Source of the DNA: CAINVV01 sp037137375
GTDB taxonomy: Bacteria > Bacteroidota > Bacteroidia > Bacteroidales > Prolixibacteraceae
Direction: 5' to 3'
Assembly (NCBI GenBank): GCA_037137375.1
Contig: JBAXKJ010000007.1
Coordinates: 62,001 to 126,000 of the forward strand
DNA length: 64,000 nt
Part shown: piece by piece, positions 36,527-47,300 of the stretch
Position numbering within the stretch: the first letter of the stretch is position 1
How the letters are laid out: every line of letters starts with the position of its first letter
Position numbers and translations under genes: made by a program
Notes under the pieces: generated by a model
What the model was told of the DNA's origin: nothing
What the model saw: the letters and a program-made list of their open reading frames with translations, nothing else
The model's database searches: none

Positions 36527-39500
36527 TCACTCTTTCCTGATCCATAAAATTACATCTTTTACCGGGTCTGCCAATAAATTCAGGGGTTTACCTCCTTTGA
36601 TTGCCTCCCGCTTTCCTGTCTCCGAGCCATTCGAAGTGTCAATTCTTACCAAATTGAACTTTCCGGGGAAACCGGTCAGGTCGATTTCCGGGTTCGCACC
36701 CTTCCCGCAATAGACGATGCATTCGCCCTTTTCGTTGGCTATTTTGTAAGCTCCCTTTCCGATCTCAACTTTCATGGAGGATGCATTCTCGAGAAATCCC
36801 TTCACGCTAATCTTTGGAATAGCTGCCAGGGATCCGCCAGCCATGAAAACAGCCCAGGCAAAATTCTCGTACCCCTCTGCAGAGTAAGTCACTGCCTTAC
36901 CAGGAAACCTCGAATGATATTCCCGTACAATCCTGTACACCTGCTCAAATGAGCTCTTGCCCGGCTTGACGAGTCTGGCATGCTGCCTTGGCGCGAGATT
37001 TTGTCCCCCGAGAGGCGCATAAAGACTGCCATCCTCCCTTGGAAACCAGTACCGGATATCAATCAAATCAACAACCTCGGCGAGTTTGGGATCATTCAGC
37101 ACGGAATCCTGCACATCCTTTGTAACCGCCAGTCCGATGAAGGCCTTCTTCCCTGTCTCAACCCTCCACTTTGCCACTGTCTCCAACCAGAACCTCACAA
37201 AATGAAAAGGCCCTGTAAATTCTTCCCCGATGTATTGAATCACACCACTATTTTCGCTGAAATTCTCCTGGTTTTTCCTGATAAAAGCTTCGTGAAGCGG
37301 TCTCCTGACCGGATGGTTCACATCATAGAAAAGTTCTGCCTGAAAAATGCGTTTGTCGCCGGCATAAGGCGGGGGTTCAGGGAAACCAGTATTGTTGATA
37401 TTATTCGCAGCGCGCCAGGGGAAATCAGCCCAGTGGGCACCGGCTTCAATGATATTGTGCTGAAAATAGTTTTGATTCACCAGAACCAGCCCTTTCTGAT
37501 CGGCCAGATCGGCGAAATTCTTTAATCTTGACCAATACCATTCGTTGTATTTAGTCAGGTCATATTTACTGAGACCATCCCAGGCTGTTTCCTTTCCGCT
37601 GCGGGCGAATGGCAACTCGTAAAATGGGGGCCAAACATCCCCATCCATTCGACGGATGCGCTCATGATCATCCCGTCGACGGTCATACCACAGACCGTAA
37701 TTCTGTTCCAGTGAAACGATGTTCTGCGACTGCATCCAGTCCGTCATTTCATTCAAATCATCGGTATAAATCTTGCCCGTGCGGCCAGGTACGAAACGCG
37801 TGACAGCAGGTATCGGATTGGTATTCCACCAGGGTACGGAATGCTTTTTGCCCGTGAAAACCCCTGAGCCCCGCACCAGCCATCCGTTTAAAAGGTGCAT
37901 GGCCGGACCGGCAGACGGAGTCAAGTATTTCTTGATGCCAATCTGATCTATTGTTTTTACACCTGCCGCTACTTCAATTGATATCGGATTGCGGTTGGCC
38001 GCCCAACCGATCCAGTCGCGCAGTTGCACAGGTGGTTGAAAGGATTTGGCATTGAGCTGAGCCGCCACTTCGACTGATGGACTGCTCGAAGCTTCGGTTT
38101 CTACAGGCAGCAATTGCGATTCAATATCCATGTCACGTTTTGGGTTTTCTTTCAGAGGCGATTCATTGGTGCGGTCATGATTTCCTTTCGGAAAAGGATC
38201 CTTTTTATTACCCTTTATGCCGGAGGTTTTGCCAATAGGTTTGGTGACAATTTTTTGAACTTCGGCAATCGATGCATTTTCAGTCTGGCTCAACCTTTCC
38301 GATAATTGCGCAAAATAGAGACTAACCGGCCGAATGTGATTGTTGGAATCAGACCAGTATCCATCACCCGAAAACTGGGCCCAAATCCCAAATGCCCAGT
38401 TATTGGCTGTGGGCGGACGGAAACAATCCACCCGGGCAGCAGAACATTGCCAGAAGACGCTATTGGCAGCGCTCCAACCGGCACCCTGACCATCCATTCC
38501 GCGGTTCACAAAAGACAATGTCTGTCCGTCGACATTCACCACATCAAAAAGTACCCCTGAAGCCCAGCTGTCTATTGTTCCGCTAAAACTATAGGGTAGT
38601 TTCGACTCGCATTGTACAAACGCATTCGGTCCGGCAGCACAGAATCCCGCAGCAAAATCGTGATAACCATATTCTGCAAAACAACGAAGGAAAAGCGTCT
38701 GCTGCCCATTGGTAAAGAAAGTATTACGTCTCTGTCCTCCGATTTCAGAAACGGGTGCAAAAGACCTGCAATCCTCGACCGTCACCTGCCTTGCCGTCTC
38801 ATAAACTGCTACCGCGGACCCCGCGAAATGTTCGAAATCAACTTGTCTAACCCAAATATTCAGTGCATTTTGGATGACTACAGCCATCCAGCTATGGGCT
38901 TCATCTTTTGGATTATTAGTATCCCATGACGAGCGGATCAGCATATTCTCTATTCCAGCCTGGTCGATACGGCCCGGCCATTTTACCAAAGATATGGTTC
39001 CTCCACCAAAAGACGAATCCAATGCCGTCGTGAGTGGAGCATCAATTTTGACCAATGAACCTTCCACGGAAGTGATATTCCTGTCCCAAAACAGGTCTCT
39101 TTCTCCTGGTTTCCAGCCGAGCGCAGTAATGCCACCACCAAAATGATCACAACCAAGTGTTTTGATCCAGCCAACCGTGGAAGGCCGGCGAATACGGACA
39201 CGGTCACCTGATTTGAAACCAGAACCGGACACATGGAATTGCATGGCGTTAACCGGAACATAAGGATCTGCAATCTTTAATTCAGCGGAACAGGACCTAT
39301 CATTGATCCCTGAAATAGTGATGAAATTCCTGCGATCCCGGCCCGCTGCAAGCAAAACTGTTCCACCATTACCTTTGGCAATACCAGTACCAATACCGCT
39401 ACCACGAAGCACAATACCTGATGCCCTAATGACCAGCTCTCCCTCAACTGAGTGAACACCAGGACCCAATAAGACCGCCCCCCGGAAACCATTCGGGTTC

Positions 39501-39841
39501 AAAGGAAGTGAGGCAACATAATCCAACGCCGACTGAATCCTGTTCGTCGCGTCTCCTGCAACCGCAGGTACCACCACGCGCACAGCAACAAAAGGCAAAG
39601 ATTGCGCTCCCGCCAGGTAGCCACAATAGGAAAAATCAGGAACACGGTCACCGCGTGCATCTGCAGCATAGGTCAAATGACCATCAGATCCAACGGAAAT
39701 AGGAAGTACAGGTTTTTCTTTAGGGGCAATTACCGCAAGAGTAGGCCTCCCGGATATCAAGCTAATAACCAGAAACATACAAAATACAGAACGAAAATAC
39801 ACCGGATTTCTGATTAAGCCTGGCGAACTACTAAAAATCAT
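36527..39841 (-). CDS. Pectate-lyase-3 beta-helix plus DUF6298 exported protein
   Basis: This is a 1104-residue protein. An N-terminal signal peptide (hydrophobic residues 18-35) precedes a right-handed beta-helix of the pectate lyase superfamily, about residues 70-500, opening with DATNRIQSALDYVASLPLNP and GELVIRASGIVLRGSGIGTG. A Pro/Lys-rich linker (about 545-620) leads to a DUF6298 domain, about residues 625-1070, which looks like a TIM barrel: YIGEEFTGPFHF and VTYSAEGYENFAW carry acidic residues at strand ends. Activity is unproven; cleavage of a uronate-rich chain plus a second glycosidase-like activity is plausible. It lies 10 bp after one DUF3826 gene and before the other. Confidence 0.82.
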   Translation of the reverse strand: MIFSSSPGLIRNPVYFRSVFCMFLVISLISGRPTLAVIAPKEKPVLPISVGSDGHLTYAADARGDRVPDFSYCGYLAGAQSLPFVAVRVVVPAVAGDATNRIQSALDYVASLPLNPNGFRGAVLLGPGVHSVEGELVIRASGIVLRGSGIGTGIAKGNGGTVLLAAGRDRRNFITISGINDRSCSAELKIADPYVPVNAMQFHVSGSGFKSGDRVRIRRPSTVGWIKTLGCDHFGGGITALGWKPGERDLFWDRNITSVEGSLVKIDAPLTTALDSSFGGGTISLVKWPGRIDQAGIENMLIRSSWDTNNPKDEAHSWMAVVIQNALNIWVRQVDFEHFAGSAVAVYETARQVTVEDCRSFAPVSEIGGQRRNTFFTNGQQTLFLRCFAEYGYHDFAAGFCAAGPNAFVQCESKLPYSFSGTIDSWASGVLFDVVNVDGQTLSFVNRGMDGQGAGWSAANSVFWQCSAARVDCFRPPTANNWAFGIWAQFSGDGYWSDSNNHIRPVSLYFAQLSERLSQTENASIAEVQKIVTKPIGKTSGIKGNKKDPFPKGNHDRTNESPLKENPKRDMDIESQLLPVETEASSSPSVEVAAQLNAKSFQPPVQLRDWIGWAANRNPISIEVAAGVKTIDQIGIKKYLTPSAGPAMHLLNGWLVRGSGVFTGKKHSVPWWNTNPIPAVTRFVPGRTGKIYTDDLNEMTDWMQSQNIVSLEQNYGLWYDRRRDDHERIRRMDGDVWPPFYELPFARSGKETAWDGLSKYDLTKYNEWYWSRLKNFADLADQKGLVLVNQNYFQHNIIEAGAHWADFPWRAANNINNTGFPEPPPYAGDKRIFQAELFYDVNHPVRRPLHEAFIRKNQENFSENSGVIQYIGEEFTGPFHFVRFWLETVAKWRVETGKKAFIGLAVTKDVQDSVLNDPKLAEVVDLIDIRYWFPREDGSLYAPLGGQNLAPRQHARLVKPGKSSFEQVYRIVREYHSRFPGKAVTYSAEGYENFAWAVFMAGGSLAAIPKISVKGFLENASSMKVEIGKGAYKIANEKGECIVYCGKGANPEIDLTGFPGKFNLVRIDTSNGSETGKREAIKGGKPLNLLADPVKDVILWIRKE

Positions 39842-39851
39842 TTTAATGTCA

Positions 39852-40514
39852 TTATTTGGATTTATTTTCCTCCAATTTAATTCTTTTCTGCCAATCTTCG
39901 CCTTCCTTTTTCAAATCATAACCTGCAGCCGAAAGCCAGTTGTTGATCCGTCCTTTGTATTTTCCAAACCATTTATGCTTCTCATCAGAAGATCCTGCAT
40001 CCATGGCATGTTCCCGCGCCTCCGTCAACCATGCCCTGATTTGTAGCTTTTGCTCTTCTGTAAGATTCTGAATCATTGACAGATATCCTTTATAAGTAAG
40101 TTCAAGAATCCCATAAGTCATGCCATCCTTAACTTGATCAATCTGAGTCGTAGAAAGGTAAGGCATCAGCTTGGAAAGGTACTCGAAATGCAGGTTGTAG
40201 AGCCGCGCATCCACCTCATTTTCAGCATTAATAACCAGTTGTTGAGCCAATTCCTTATTCGTTTGCTTCAACTCCTTGGCCTTTGCCATTTTCTTGTCGC
40301 GCTCAGAATAGACCTCGTTCAGACTCCTGTATTGTTGCATGATCAAATCCCTCACCCTTAGTGCTTTAGCAGAATCAGAAATACCCAGGGGTACTACAAT
40401 CTTCTCCGCCCTTACCAGGATAGTCTTGGCATAGGCTGCCTCTTTCTCCTCCTGAGTTTGAGAAAAGACAGTCAGCGAGCACATTACAACCAATATCAGG
40501 CAGATTAATCTCAT
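39852..40514 (-). CDS. DUF3826 exported protein (copy 1)
   Basis: This is a 220-residue protein with a short signal peptide (MRLICLILVVMCSLTVFSQ). It shares the DUF3826 layout with the copy at 35710: a helical N-part (YAKTILVRAEKIVVPLGISD), a central repeat (LSTTQIDQVKDGMTYGILEL and LTEEQKLQIRAWLTEAREHA) and a charged C-terminus. Its start overlaps the PL1 stop by four bases (ATGA), which implies translational coupling to the lyase. Function is unknown. Confidence 0.87.
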   Translation of the reverse strand: MRLICLILVVMCSLTVFSQTQEEKEAAYAKTILVRAEKIVVPLGISDSAKALRVRDLIMQQYRSLNEVYSERDKKMAKAKELKQTNKELAQQLVINAENEVDARLYNLHFEYLSKLMPYLSTTQIDQVKDGMTYGILELTYKGYLSMIQNLTEEQKLQIRAWLTEAREHAMDAGSSDEKHKWFGKYKGRINNWLSAAGYDLKKEGEDWQKRIKLEENKSK

Positions 40515-42202
40515 TTGGCTTTCCTTGACGGGGACAGGGTGTCGAAATTGTTTTTCGGATCTTTCCAGTCGACTTTTTTCTTCGGATCGATGCCGTTGAT
40601 GTATTTCTCAATATTCGTATAGCCATCACCGTTGCAATCGAGCACGGCATCCGAAGCGTCTGCTGGATTCAGCTTATATTTGATCTCCCACTCATCCGGC
40701 ATTCCGTCCTTATCGGTATCCTTCAGAGGCTCAGTACTTTTGTACTCCGGATAACCCCCAACCTGGGCAATATCGGTGATGATGCCTTTCTTATAGGAAT
40801 CAACAGGCAGTCGACGGACCTTAAATTTTGGCACATTATCGAGGTTCACATTTTCAATATATTTAATCACACCGGTGCGTACTTGTTCCGTAATCCGGAG
40901 GTCGATGGCATCCCTTTTGGGTAAAGTCGCACCGGCATTTTCCAGCACAAAACCGAATGATTCCTGAGCCGTCATGATTGGGAATGCAGGCATCGGCAGC
41001 GGTTTGGTCCATTTCATGGCGGCCATATATTTTCCTGCGTCCGGCAGATCTTCCACCTGCACACCGCCATTCCAGTTGTCTTTGGTGACCTGCTCATTGC
41101 CCTCGACGATATTGCCGTTGACATAGGCGCGTCCGAAGACCAGATGTCCCAACTTACTTCTACCAGATTCCGGTTTCAAAATCCGGTGACCGATCGAAGT
41201 ATTGACAGGCGTCGATGGACCTGGTTTATAATAATTATTGATGATATTATACATGGCTGTGTAGTCGCCACCGTCTGTCGATCTGTGTACCCAGTTGAAT
41301 ACAACATTATTAGCAAAATTAAATACACCATTCCAGCCGATAGATGGATTTCTTCCGGCATTGTCGGCCCAAAGGTTTCTCATAAAACTACAGTTCTCCC
41401 CACCGAGCGTGCTACCGAAAGAATGGTTCCAGGTGTCCAATGCCTCCGCGAAGATCGAATTTTGAATCGTGATATTCACGGTAGGCAGTTTGGCTTCTGC
41501 CTTACTGGTACTATCGTTGTACATGTGGCGATAAATAGACATATTTTCGTCGAGCCCCCAGCTGGCGGAGACATGGTCGATCAGGATGTTTCCAACAGGA
41601 TTTCCGCCAATGGAATCGTCGCGTCGGCCCACCCAGGTCTCACCCCGGCGGAAACGCATATGGCGAATTACCACGTCGTGCGTGTTGATCCAAACAGTTT
41701 CGCCAGCCACACAAATGCCGTCGCCGGGAGCCGTCTGACCGGCAATGGTAATATAGGGAGCCCTGATAATGAGCGGCGATTTCAGCCGGATGATTCCCGA
41801 GATATTGAACACAATGATCCTTGCGCCACCTTTTTCGCAGGCTTCGCGAAGCGTACCCGGACCGTCGTCTGCCAGAGAAGTGACGATAATCGTCTTACCA
41901 CCTCTGCCACCTAAAGAGAATTCTCCACCACCCATGGCTCCGGGGAAAGCGGGTATTTCAGCCTGTGGCAGATCCACGGGACGCGCCGCCCACGGAATAT
42001 AGGGACGGCCATGTTCGGCTTCTGCGAGGACGATCGGATAAGCGATCTTCCAGGCAGCATCCGAATGTCGCTGGGTCTCTTCCAACAGTTTGTCACTGGC
42101 AGCCTGCACATCGGCCGGAATGGTCGGGTATTGCGCCTTCACAAAAAAGAAATTTAATACCAATAAGGCGGTTAAGGCGGTAAATCTGAAATACTTCGTC
42201 AT
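40511..42202 (-). CDS. Secreted pectate lyase-like polysaccharide lyase (PL1) with C-terminal Ca-binding repeats
   Basis: This is a 563-residue protein with signal peptide to residue 23 (FFFVKAQ). Residues 85-420 form a PL1-type parallel beta-helix: FPGAMGGGEFSLGGRGGK at the start, ITIAGQTAPGDGI (about 151-163), DDSIGGN and the PL1 signature DHVSASWG at residues 209-216. Residues 495-540 hold two Asp-rich loops (DTDKDGMPDEWE, DCNGDGYTN) like type-3/dockerin calcium-binding repeats. It should cleave alpha-1,4-linked galacturonan by beta-elimination, releasing 4,5-unsaturated products. It is the first enzyme gene after the SusC/SusD pair, separated by a possible attenuator. Confidence 0.92.
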   Translation of the reverse strand: MTKYFRFTALTALLVLNFFFVKAQYPTIPADVQAASDKLLEETQRHSDAAWKIAYPIVLAEAEHGRPYIPWAARPVDLPQAEIPAFPGAMGGGEFSLGGRGGKTIIVTSLADDGPGTLREACEKGGARIIVFNISGIIRLKSPLIIRAPYITIAGQTAPGDGICVAGETVWINTHDVVIRHMRFRRGETWVGRRDDSIGGNPVGNILIDHVSASWGLDENMSIYRHMYNDSTSKAEAKLPTVNITIQNSIFAEALDTWNHSFGSTLGGENCSFMRNLWADNAGRNPSIGWNGVFNFANNVVFNWVHRSTDGGDYTAMYNIINNYYKPGPSTPVNTSIGHRILKPESGRSKLGHLVFGRAYVNGNIVEGNEQVTKDNWNGGVQVEDLPDAGKYMAAMKWTKPLPMPAFPIMTAQESFGFVLENAGATLPKRDAIDLRITEQVRTGVIKYIENVNLDNVPKFKVRRLPVDSYKKGIITDIAQVGGYPEYKSTEPLKDTDKDGMPDEWEIKYKLNPADASDAVLDCNGDGYTNIEKYINGIDPKKKVDWKDPKNNFDTLSPSRKAK

Positions 42203-42227
42203 GGGATAATAATTAAATGCTCGTTAT

Positions 42228-42282
42228 TCAGGTGTCTTAAAATCAACCTAAAAAAGGGAGTCAACACCTGAGCTTTCCCTTT
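42228..42282 (-). promoter_or_regulatory. Possible attenuator between susD and the PL1 gene
   Basis: On the minus strand AAAGGGA (42282-42276), a 16-nt loop and TCCCTTTTTT (42259-42250) form an intrinsic-terminator-like hairpin. The loop contains TCAGGTGT, which is complementary over 8 bases to ACACCTGA further downstream (42235-42228). The two pairings overlap and could be alternatives or a pseudoknot, limiting read-through from the highly expressed susCD into the enzyme genes. This is structural inference only. Confidence 0.4.
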
Positions 42283-42294
42283 CTGCAAGTGAAC

Positions 42295-44337
42295 CTATTT
42301 TAATGGATCGAAGGTACCGGTTACGCCATAATAATCATCCCATCCTTTGGTTTGGAAGAGATAAGGCGACTGTTTCAGCACGCTTTGTTTGATACCCAGG
42401 AAATTGTATTTGCTTCTATAGGTAGTGCTAAATAACGGGGCGCTCGTTGGATCGATAAAATTTGTAGTAACCCTTTGTAGATTAGCATCATAGAAAGCAT
42501 CCAGTTTGGTGATTTGGGCCGCGAAATTAGCGTCCGAATCATCCGGATTCAGCGCAATACCGGTCCGTGTTACCTTGGTCGCATTGTATTTTGCGCTCAG
42601 CGGATTAAAGATGTCATTGGCGAGACCCGAACTGCTGGCTGTATAAACTGCCGGCTTCACTGCGAGGATAATACCATGGCGGCGGGTACCGTTCATTGGA
42701 GCCACACCCAACTGGGCACAGGTCGTATTCTGATCTGCCGGATCGTCCAGCCAAAGCATCCATCTCCTCATATCCCAGAATCTTTTCCCTTCGTAAGCGA
42801 GTTCTATCTGTCTTTCGTACAGGATTTCCCTAAACAATCCGTATTTATCCAGTCCCGAGGGAATTCCATAATATCCATCACTTCCGGCAGGAATTCCCAC
42901 CCTGGAACGCAGGGCAATCAATCCCTGATAGCCTTCATCGGCAAGACCGATGCGGCCGATACCGGCAGCTGATTCTGCCAGGTTCAGCAATACTTCGGCG
43001 AAGCGGATCTCAATAAAAGGAGAAGCCGAACGGGCAAATTTGTCCACATCCGTGAAGCCGGCAGCAGGATCAGATCTCTTCCTGATATAGATGCCGGTAT
43101 TGACGTGACCCGCATATTCCGCAAAACCAGAACCCTCCACGTTTATTGCATTGGTAACCGATGCCTGATCCTTAAACCATTGGTAGGTCCAGATGGTGTA
43201 AGTCGTGTTTAATCCATATGGCCAAACACCACCATTGAAGGCGAATGTCCGGTAGAAACGTGGATCGCGGTCTTTGTAGAATTTGAGCGGATCATAAGTA
43301 TAGGTCTTGCTCTGACCCGGACGTTTTCCATCGGCCATAGGAAATATATCCAGCAATTCGGCAGTTGCACCATATCCGCCGCCACCCTGGAGTTCTTTCG
43401 GGCGCGCAGCATTTTCCCAGCCGTTGTTCTTCTTGTAGGAATCAGTGGTAACGTTGTTATTGAGAACAGTCATCACGGCCTCTGAAGTCTTGGCGGTAAC
43501 GAACATCTTCTCCCAATCCTTGGCTCTCAGGGTATTAGCGCTTACCAGTCCAAAACCGTTTTGCACGAGTAAATCCCTGGCAGTCTTGTTGGCATCATAA
43601 GCTGACTGCCATCTTGCAACATCCATTGTTCTGTTAAACTGCGGACTCGCATAAGTCAGGAGAACCCTGCCCTTCAAGGCTGCGGCAGCACCGGAAGTGA
43701 TGCGTCCCCAGTTTGAATCGGCCCATTTACCGGGCAATAATGCGATGGCCTTATCCAGGTCACTGGTAATTTGCTTGATACAATCAGCGGTCGAACTTCT
43801 CTGAACAACCAGATCAGTTTGATTCGGATCGGTATCTCCCAGAATCGCGTTTTGAGCAGTCAATACAATCGGTACCCCTCCGTAGAAACGAACCAGATTG
43901 AAGTAGTTCCAGGCACGCCAGAAATAGACTTCACCCTTCATGGTAGTTTTTTGTTCCTCTTTCAGAGTTCCCTTGTCGATGTTGTCGAGGAAAATATTGC
44001 ATTCGCGGATGAATGCATATGGGCCTCCGGCCTGACTCTTAAAGAATTCATCATCGATATCGTTCGAAGTCTTTTCTGTGAGCTGGTTATAAGTGGTCGA
44101 GCCGGGATATTCTTCGGTAGATTTACTATAAGTATCAGGCGCTCCATAAGTTGCAGTCGGAAGACACAAATAATATAAATAATCGACTTTTGCCTGGGCC
44201 GTCAGTACATCGTTGTAAATTTCCTCATTGAAACCTGAAAAGTCCTTCTTATCGATGAGAAACTGATCACTGCAACTTGAGGTGATTGTCACAAGCACCA
44301 GGCACAATATGCTAATTTTGTATGTTAAGTTTTTCAT
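42295..44337 (-). CDS. SusD/RagB outer-membrane glycan-binding lipoprotein (PUL 2)
   Basis: This is a 680-residue protein, long for SusD. The signal peptide ends with a lipobox TITSSC before SDQFLIDKKDF. The family signature near residue 515 reads ILYERQIELAYEGKRFWDMRRW, and the preceding SPFIEIRFAEVLLNLAESAA is typical. An extended C-terminal part (about residues 560-680) carries extra loops ending in TGTFDPLK. It binds the PUL 2 oligosaccharide at the surface together with the SusC encoded 19 bp upstream. The extra length may reflect a larger binding platform. Confidence 0.95.
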   Translation of the reverse strand: MKNLTYKISILCLVLVTITSSCSDQFLIDKKDFSGFNEEIYNDVLTAQAKVDYLYYLCLPTATYGAPDTYSKSTEEYPGSTTYNQLTEKTSNDIDDEFFKSQAGGPYAFIRECNIFLDNIDKGTLKEEQKTTMKGEVYFWRAWNYFNLVRFYGGVPIVLTAQNAILGDTDPNQTDLVVQRSSTADCIKQITSDLDKAIALLPGKWADSNWGRITSGAAAALKGRVLLTYASPQFNRTMDVARWQSAYDANKTARDLLVQNGFGLVSANTLRAKDWEKMFVTAKTSEAVMTVLNNNVTTDSYKKNNGWENAARPKELQGGGGYGATAELLDIFPMADGKRPGQSKTYTYDPLKFYKDRDPRFYRTFAFNGGVWPYGLNTTYTIWTYQWFKDQASVTNAINVEGSGFAEYAGHVNTGIYIRKRSDPAAGFTDVDKFARSASPFIEIRFAEVLLNLAESAAGIGRIGLADEGYQGLIALRSRVGIPAGSDGYYGIPSGLDKYGLFREILYERQIELAYEGKRFWDMRRWMLWLDDPADQNTTCAQLGVAPMNGTRRHGIILAVKPAVYTASSSGLANDIFNPLSAKYNATKVTRTGIALNPDDSDANFAAQITKLDAFYDANLQRVTTNFIDPTSAPLFSTTYRSKYNFLGIKQSVLKQSPYLFQTKGWDDYYGVTGTFDPLK

Positions 44338-44356
44338 GGTAATATGCCGTTAATGT

Positions 44357-47300
44357 TTAGAATGATAGATTGAGTCCAAGTGTAATGCTTCTCAGATTAG
44401 GGAAGGAACCATAACTGCTGTTGATGTCCATGAATTTATCTGGCAGTGGATTATTGAAATTGAGAAGGTTCATTCCTGTCAGGGTGAAACGGCAGGCATC
44501 TATACCAATTTGTCTGACCTGTTTCTGTGGAAGCGAGTATCCGATGGTCATATTTCTCAATGCCATTCTGAACGAACTGATCTGCCAGAAATCTGAGGTC
44601 ACATTGTTGAAGGCGTTCCAATACATATTCGGATATTTGGCGGTGATATTGCCTGATCCGGCTACTTCTTTACCGCCTGCATCGAGTGTTGGCAGCGTAA
44701 ACATATCATTCCAAAACTTAGGAACATTCATATAATCGGCCTGATTGGCAGTGACATACCTCGCACTGGATGGTACTTCTGAAAAACCGCCCCACGAAGC
44801 GCTGATGAGTGCGTTTAAGCTGATTCCCTTCCAGTCACCTCCGAAATTTAGGGAGAAACCGTAAGGATTGCTGCTCTTCTTCGATAACCGGATCATGTCC
44901 TTGTCATCGATAATACCATCCGGAGCCTGGTAGCTTCCATCGGGATTCATCGTTCCGCGAACATCACGGTAGTAAAGCATACCAGGCTTAAGTTGGCTGA
45001 TATCGGTCTCAAAAACCTTGGTGATGTGATAGGTTTTCACATAATTGTCGATGTCGGCTTGTGAGCGGAACATCCCGATGCAGTTATAACCCCATGCGCC
45101 CATGTCGACAGGGCCGTTTGGATAAACGTCATTATAATCCAATATCTGAGGCCAGTCTTTCTTCCGGTATTTTGCGTTATTTAATCCGGTATTCAGCTTC
45201 ACATAATAGTTGAGGTCCTTCCCTATTTTATCCCTCCAGCTGAGTGATAACTCAATACCGTATGCGTCGATGGCGTCAAAATTTTCTTCGGCCATCGCCC
45301 CACCAATGGTTACAGGTACCAGCGCGTCGCGGCGAACCAGCAGGTTTGTATTTCGGTCGAAGAAAGCATCAAAGGTCGCAGAAAGCCTGTTTTTCAAGAA
45401 TTTAGTATCTAGTCCAAGGTTCAGTTTGGTCGTATTGTCCCAGGTGGCATTGAAGTTTGGTGCCGCTTCCATTTTCAGTCCCCAGCCTACATTGGCCGCG
45501 GCATTGGTACCAAACACAGCTCCTTTGTTGGTTTGATAGGTATAACGTTGACGCCACTGCCAGGCACCGGTGTTGTCTTTACCCAGAAAACCAAGTGATG
45601 CCCGGACTTTCAGATATTCCATCCAATTAATTTTGTTCTTGAAGAAAGGTTCCTGAGAGACTACCCAGCCGGCAGAAAACGAAGGGAACGTTCCCCAATA
45701 ATTCACCGGGGCAAATTTTGTGGAAGCATCCGAGCGGAAGAGAAATTCGAAAAGATATTTATCGGCATAGGAATAATCTAACCTGCCGATATAAGAGAGC
45801 ATGCCTGCCTCTGTACGGGTTGTTTCGCCATCCGCGGCACCTGTTGCAGTGTTGGACTGTCCGTTGGTAAACGACAAAACGTCGTCCTTGTAATAACGAA
45901 CTTTCTCGTAGGATGATTCGGATTTTTCTACCGAGAAGAGCGCACTCAAATTATGTTTTCCAAATGTGCGTTCGTACATAGCGTTCATATTCAGCTGATA
46001 AGAATCGCCTCTGTCGCCATCGCGAAGCAATCGGTTTCCATTTTTTACTGCGAAGGTCTTGGCCGAACTGGTCAGGTCCCCTTCATATAAGTGGTTTCCG
46101 CTGCCGGAACGTGAAGTAAAATAATATCCGGTATAAGACGAACCAAGTTGATTGTACAAATTGGTCGTAATACCCTTTGAATAAGCCACTTTGAATTTAA
46201 GGCCTTTCAATATTTTACTCCATCCAAAATCATATTCAGCCACGGTGTTGATTCGTATTTCAGCCGGATTGTTGGTCTTGAGGTTGGCGAGTCTTTCAAC
46301 TTCATAATAGTTGTAATAGATGATGTCGTTATCCGTTCTTTTATTCAGCGGACCATAGCGAAGAATCGGCAAACCATTGACGTAAGCAGGTAAATAGCCG
46401 GGAGTTGTAAGCAAGGAGAGGTAATCATTCTCATCAATTTCGCCACCGATCTTATTGAAGGTCTGTTTTTTCTCGCCATAATCGCCTGCAACCTGTAACC
46501 CAATTTTTAAATGGTTGGCCACTTTGATATCAGCACCGGCCCGGAAGTTCCATCTGCTATAATCCAGGGTACTCAGGTTACCATCCTGTTTGAAATAGGA
46601 AACACTCGCAAAATAGGTCGCATTGCTGCCCCCGCCACTAAGATTGACGTTCTGTTTGATAGAAGAGTTTGGTTTCCAGACATCGTCCAGCCAGTTATAA
46701 TTCAAACCTTTCATCGTTTCCAGCTCGTCTGGCTGGAAGAAGGATGTCACCGGACTCGAAGTCACGTTCTTTCCGCTTATTCCCATGTACCGGTTGTAGA
46801 AAACGCCATATTCATAGGCACTCAACATGTCTGGTGAAGATACTTTGTCGTTCGTTCCATACTGACTGCTGATGGAAATTTTCGGTTTCCCTTCGGCGCC
46901 ACGTTTTGTCCTTACCAGGATTGCTCCCTGAGAGGAACGTGCCCCATAAATAGCAGCGGAAGCATCTTTCAATACTGAGATTTGTTCTATCTCATTAGCA
47001 TCCAAATTATTGAAGGCAGTTTCATCTGCGATGAAATCGTCGATAACATACAGTGGACTCGTATTTCCACCGACTTTAGATAAAGAATAAGGAGTGCGGA
47101 CGGTTAATGAAGCACCTACACCAGGACGTGCCTGACCGCCCGAAACGGAAAGCCCGTTGACGGTACCCTGCAGTGATGAAGCCAGGTTACTGGTGGGCAA
47201 ATCGACGATGTCCTTCGTATTAATGGATCCGATTGCACCGGTAACATTTTTAATGCGTTGGGTACCATAACCAACAGCCACAATTTCCTCCAGATCAATC

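Noticed and set aside
41144..41914. 256-codon plus-strand open frame
   Set aside because: Lies wholly antisense to the PL1 lyase, whose frame has a signal peptide and family motifs; the antisense protein shows no domain.
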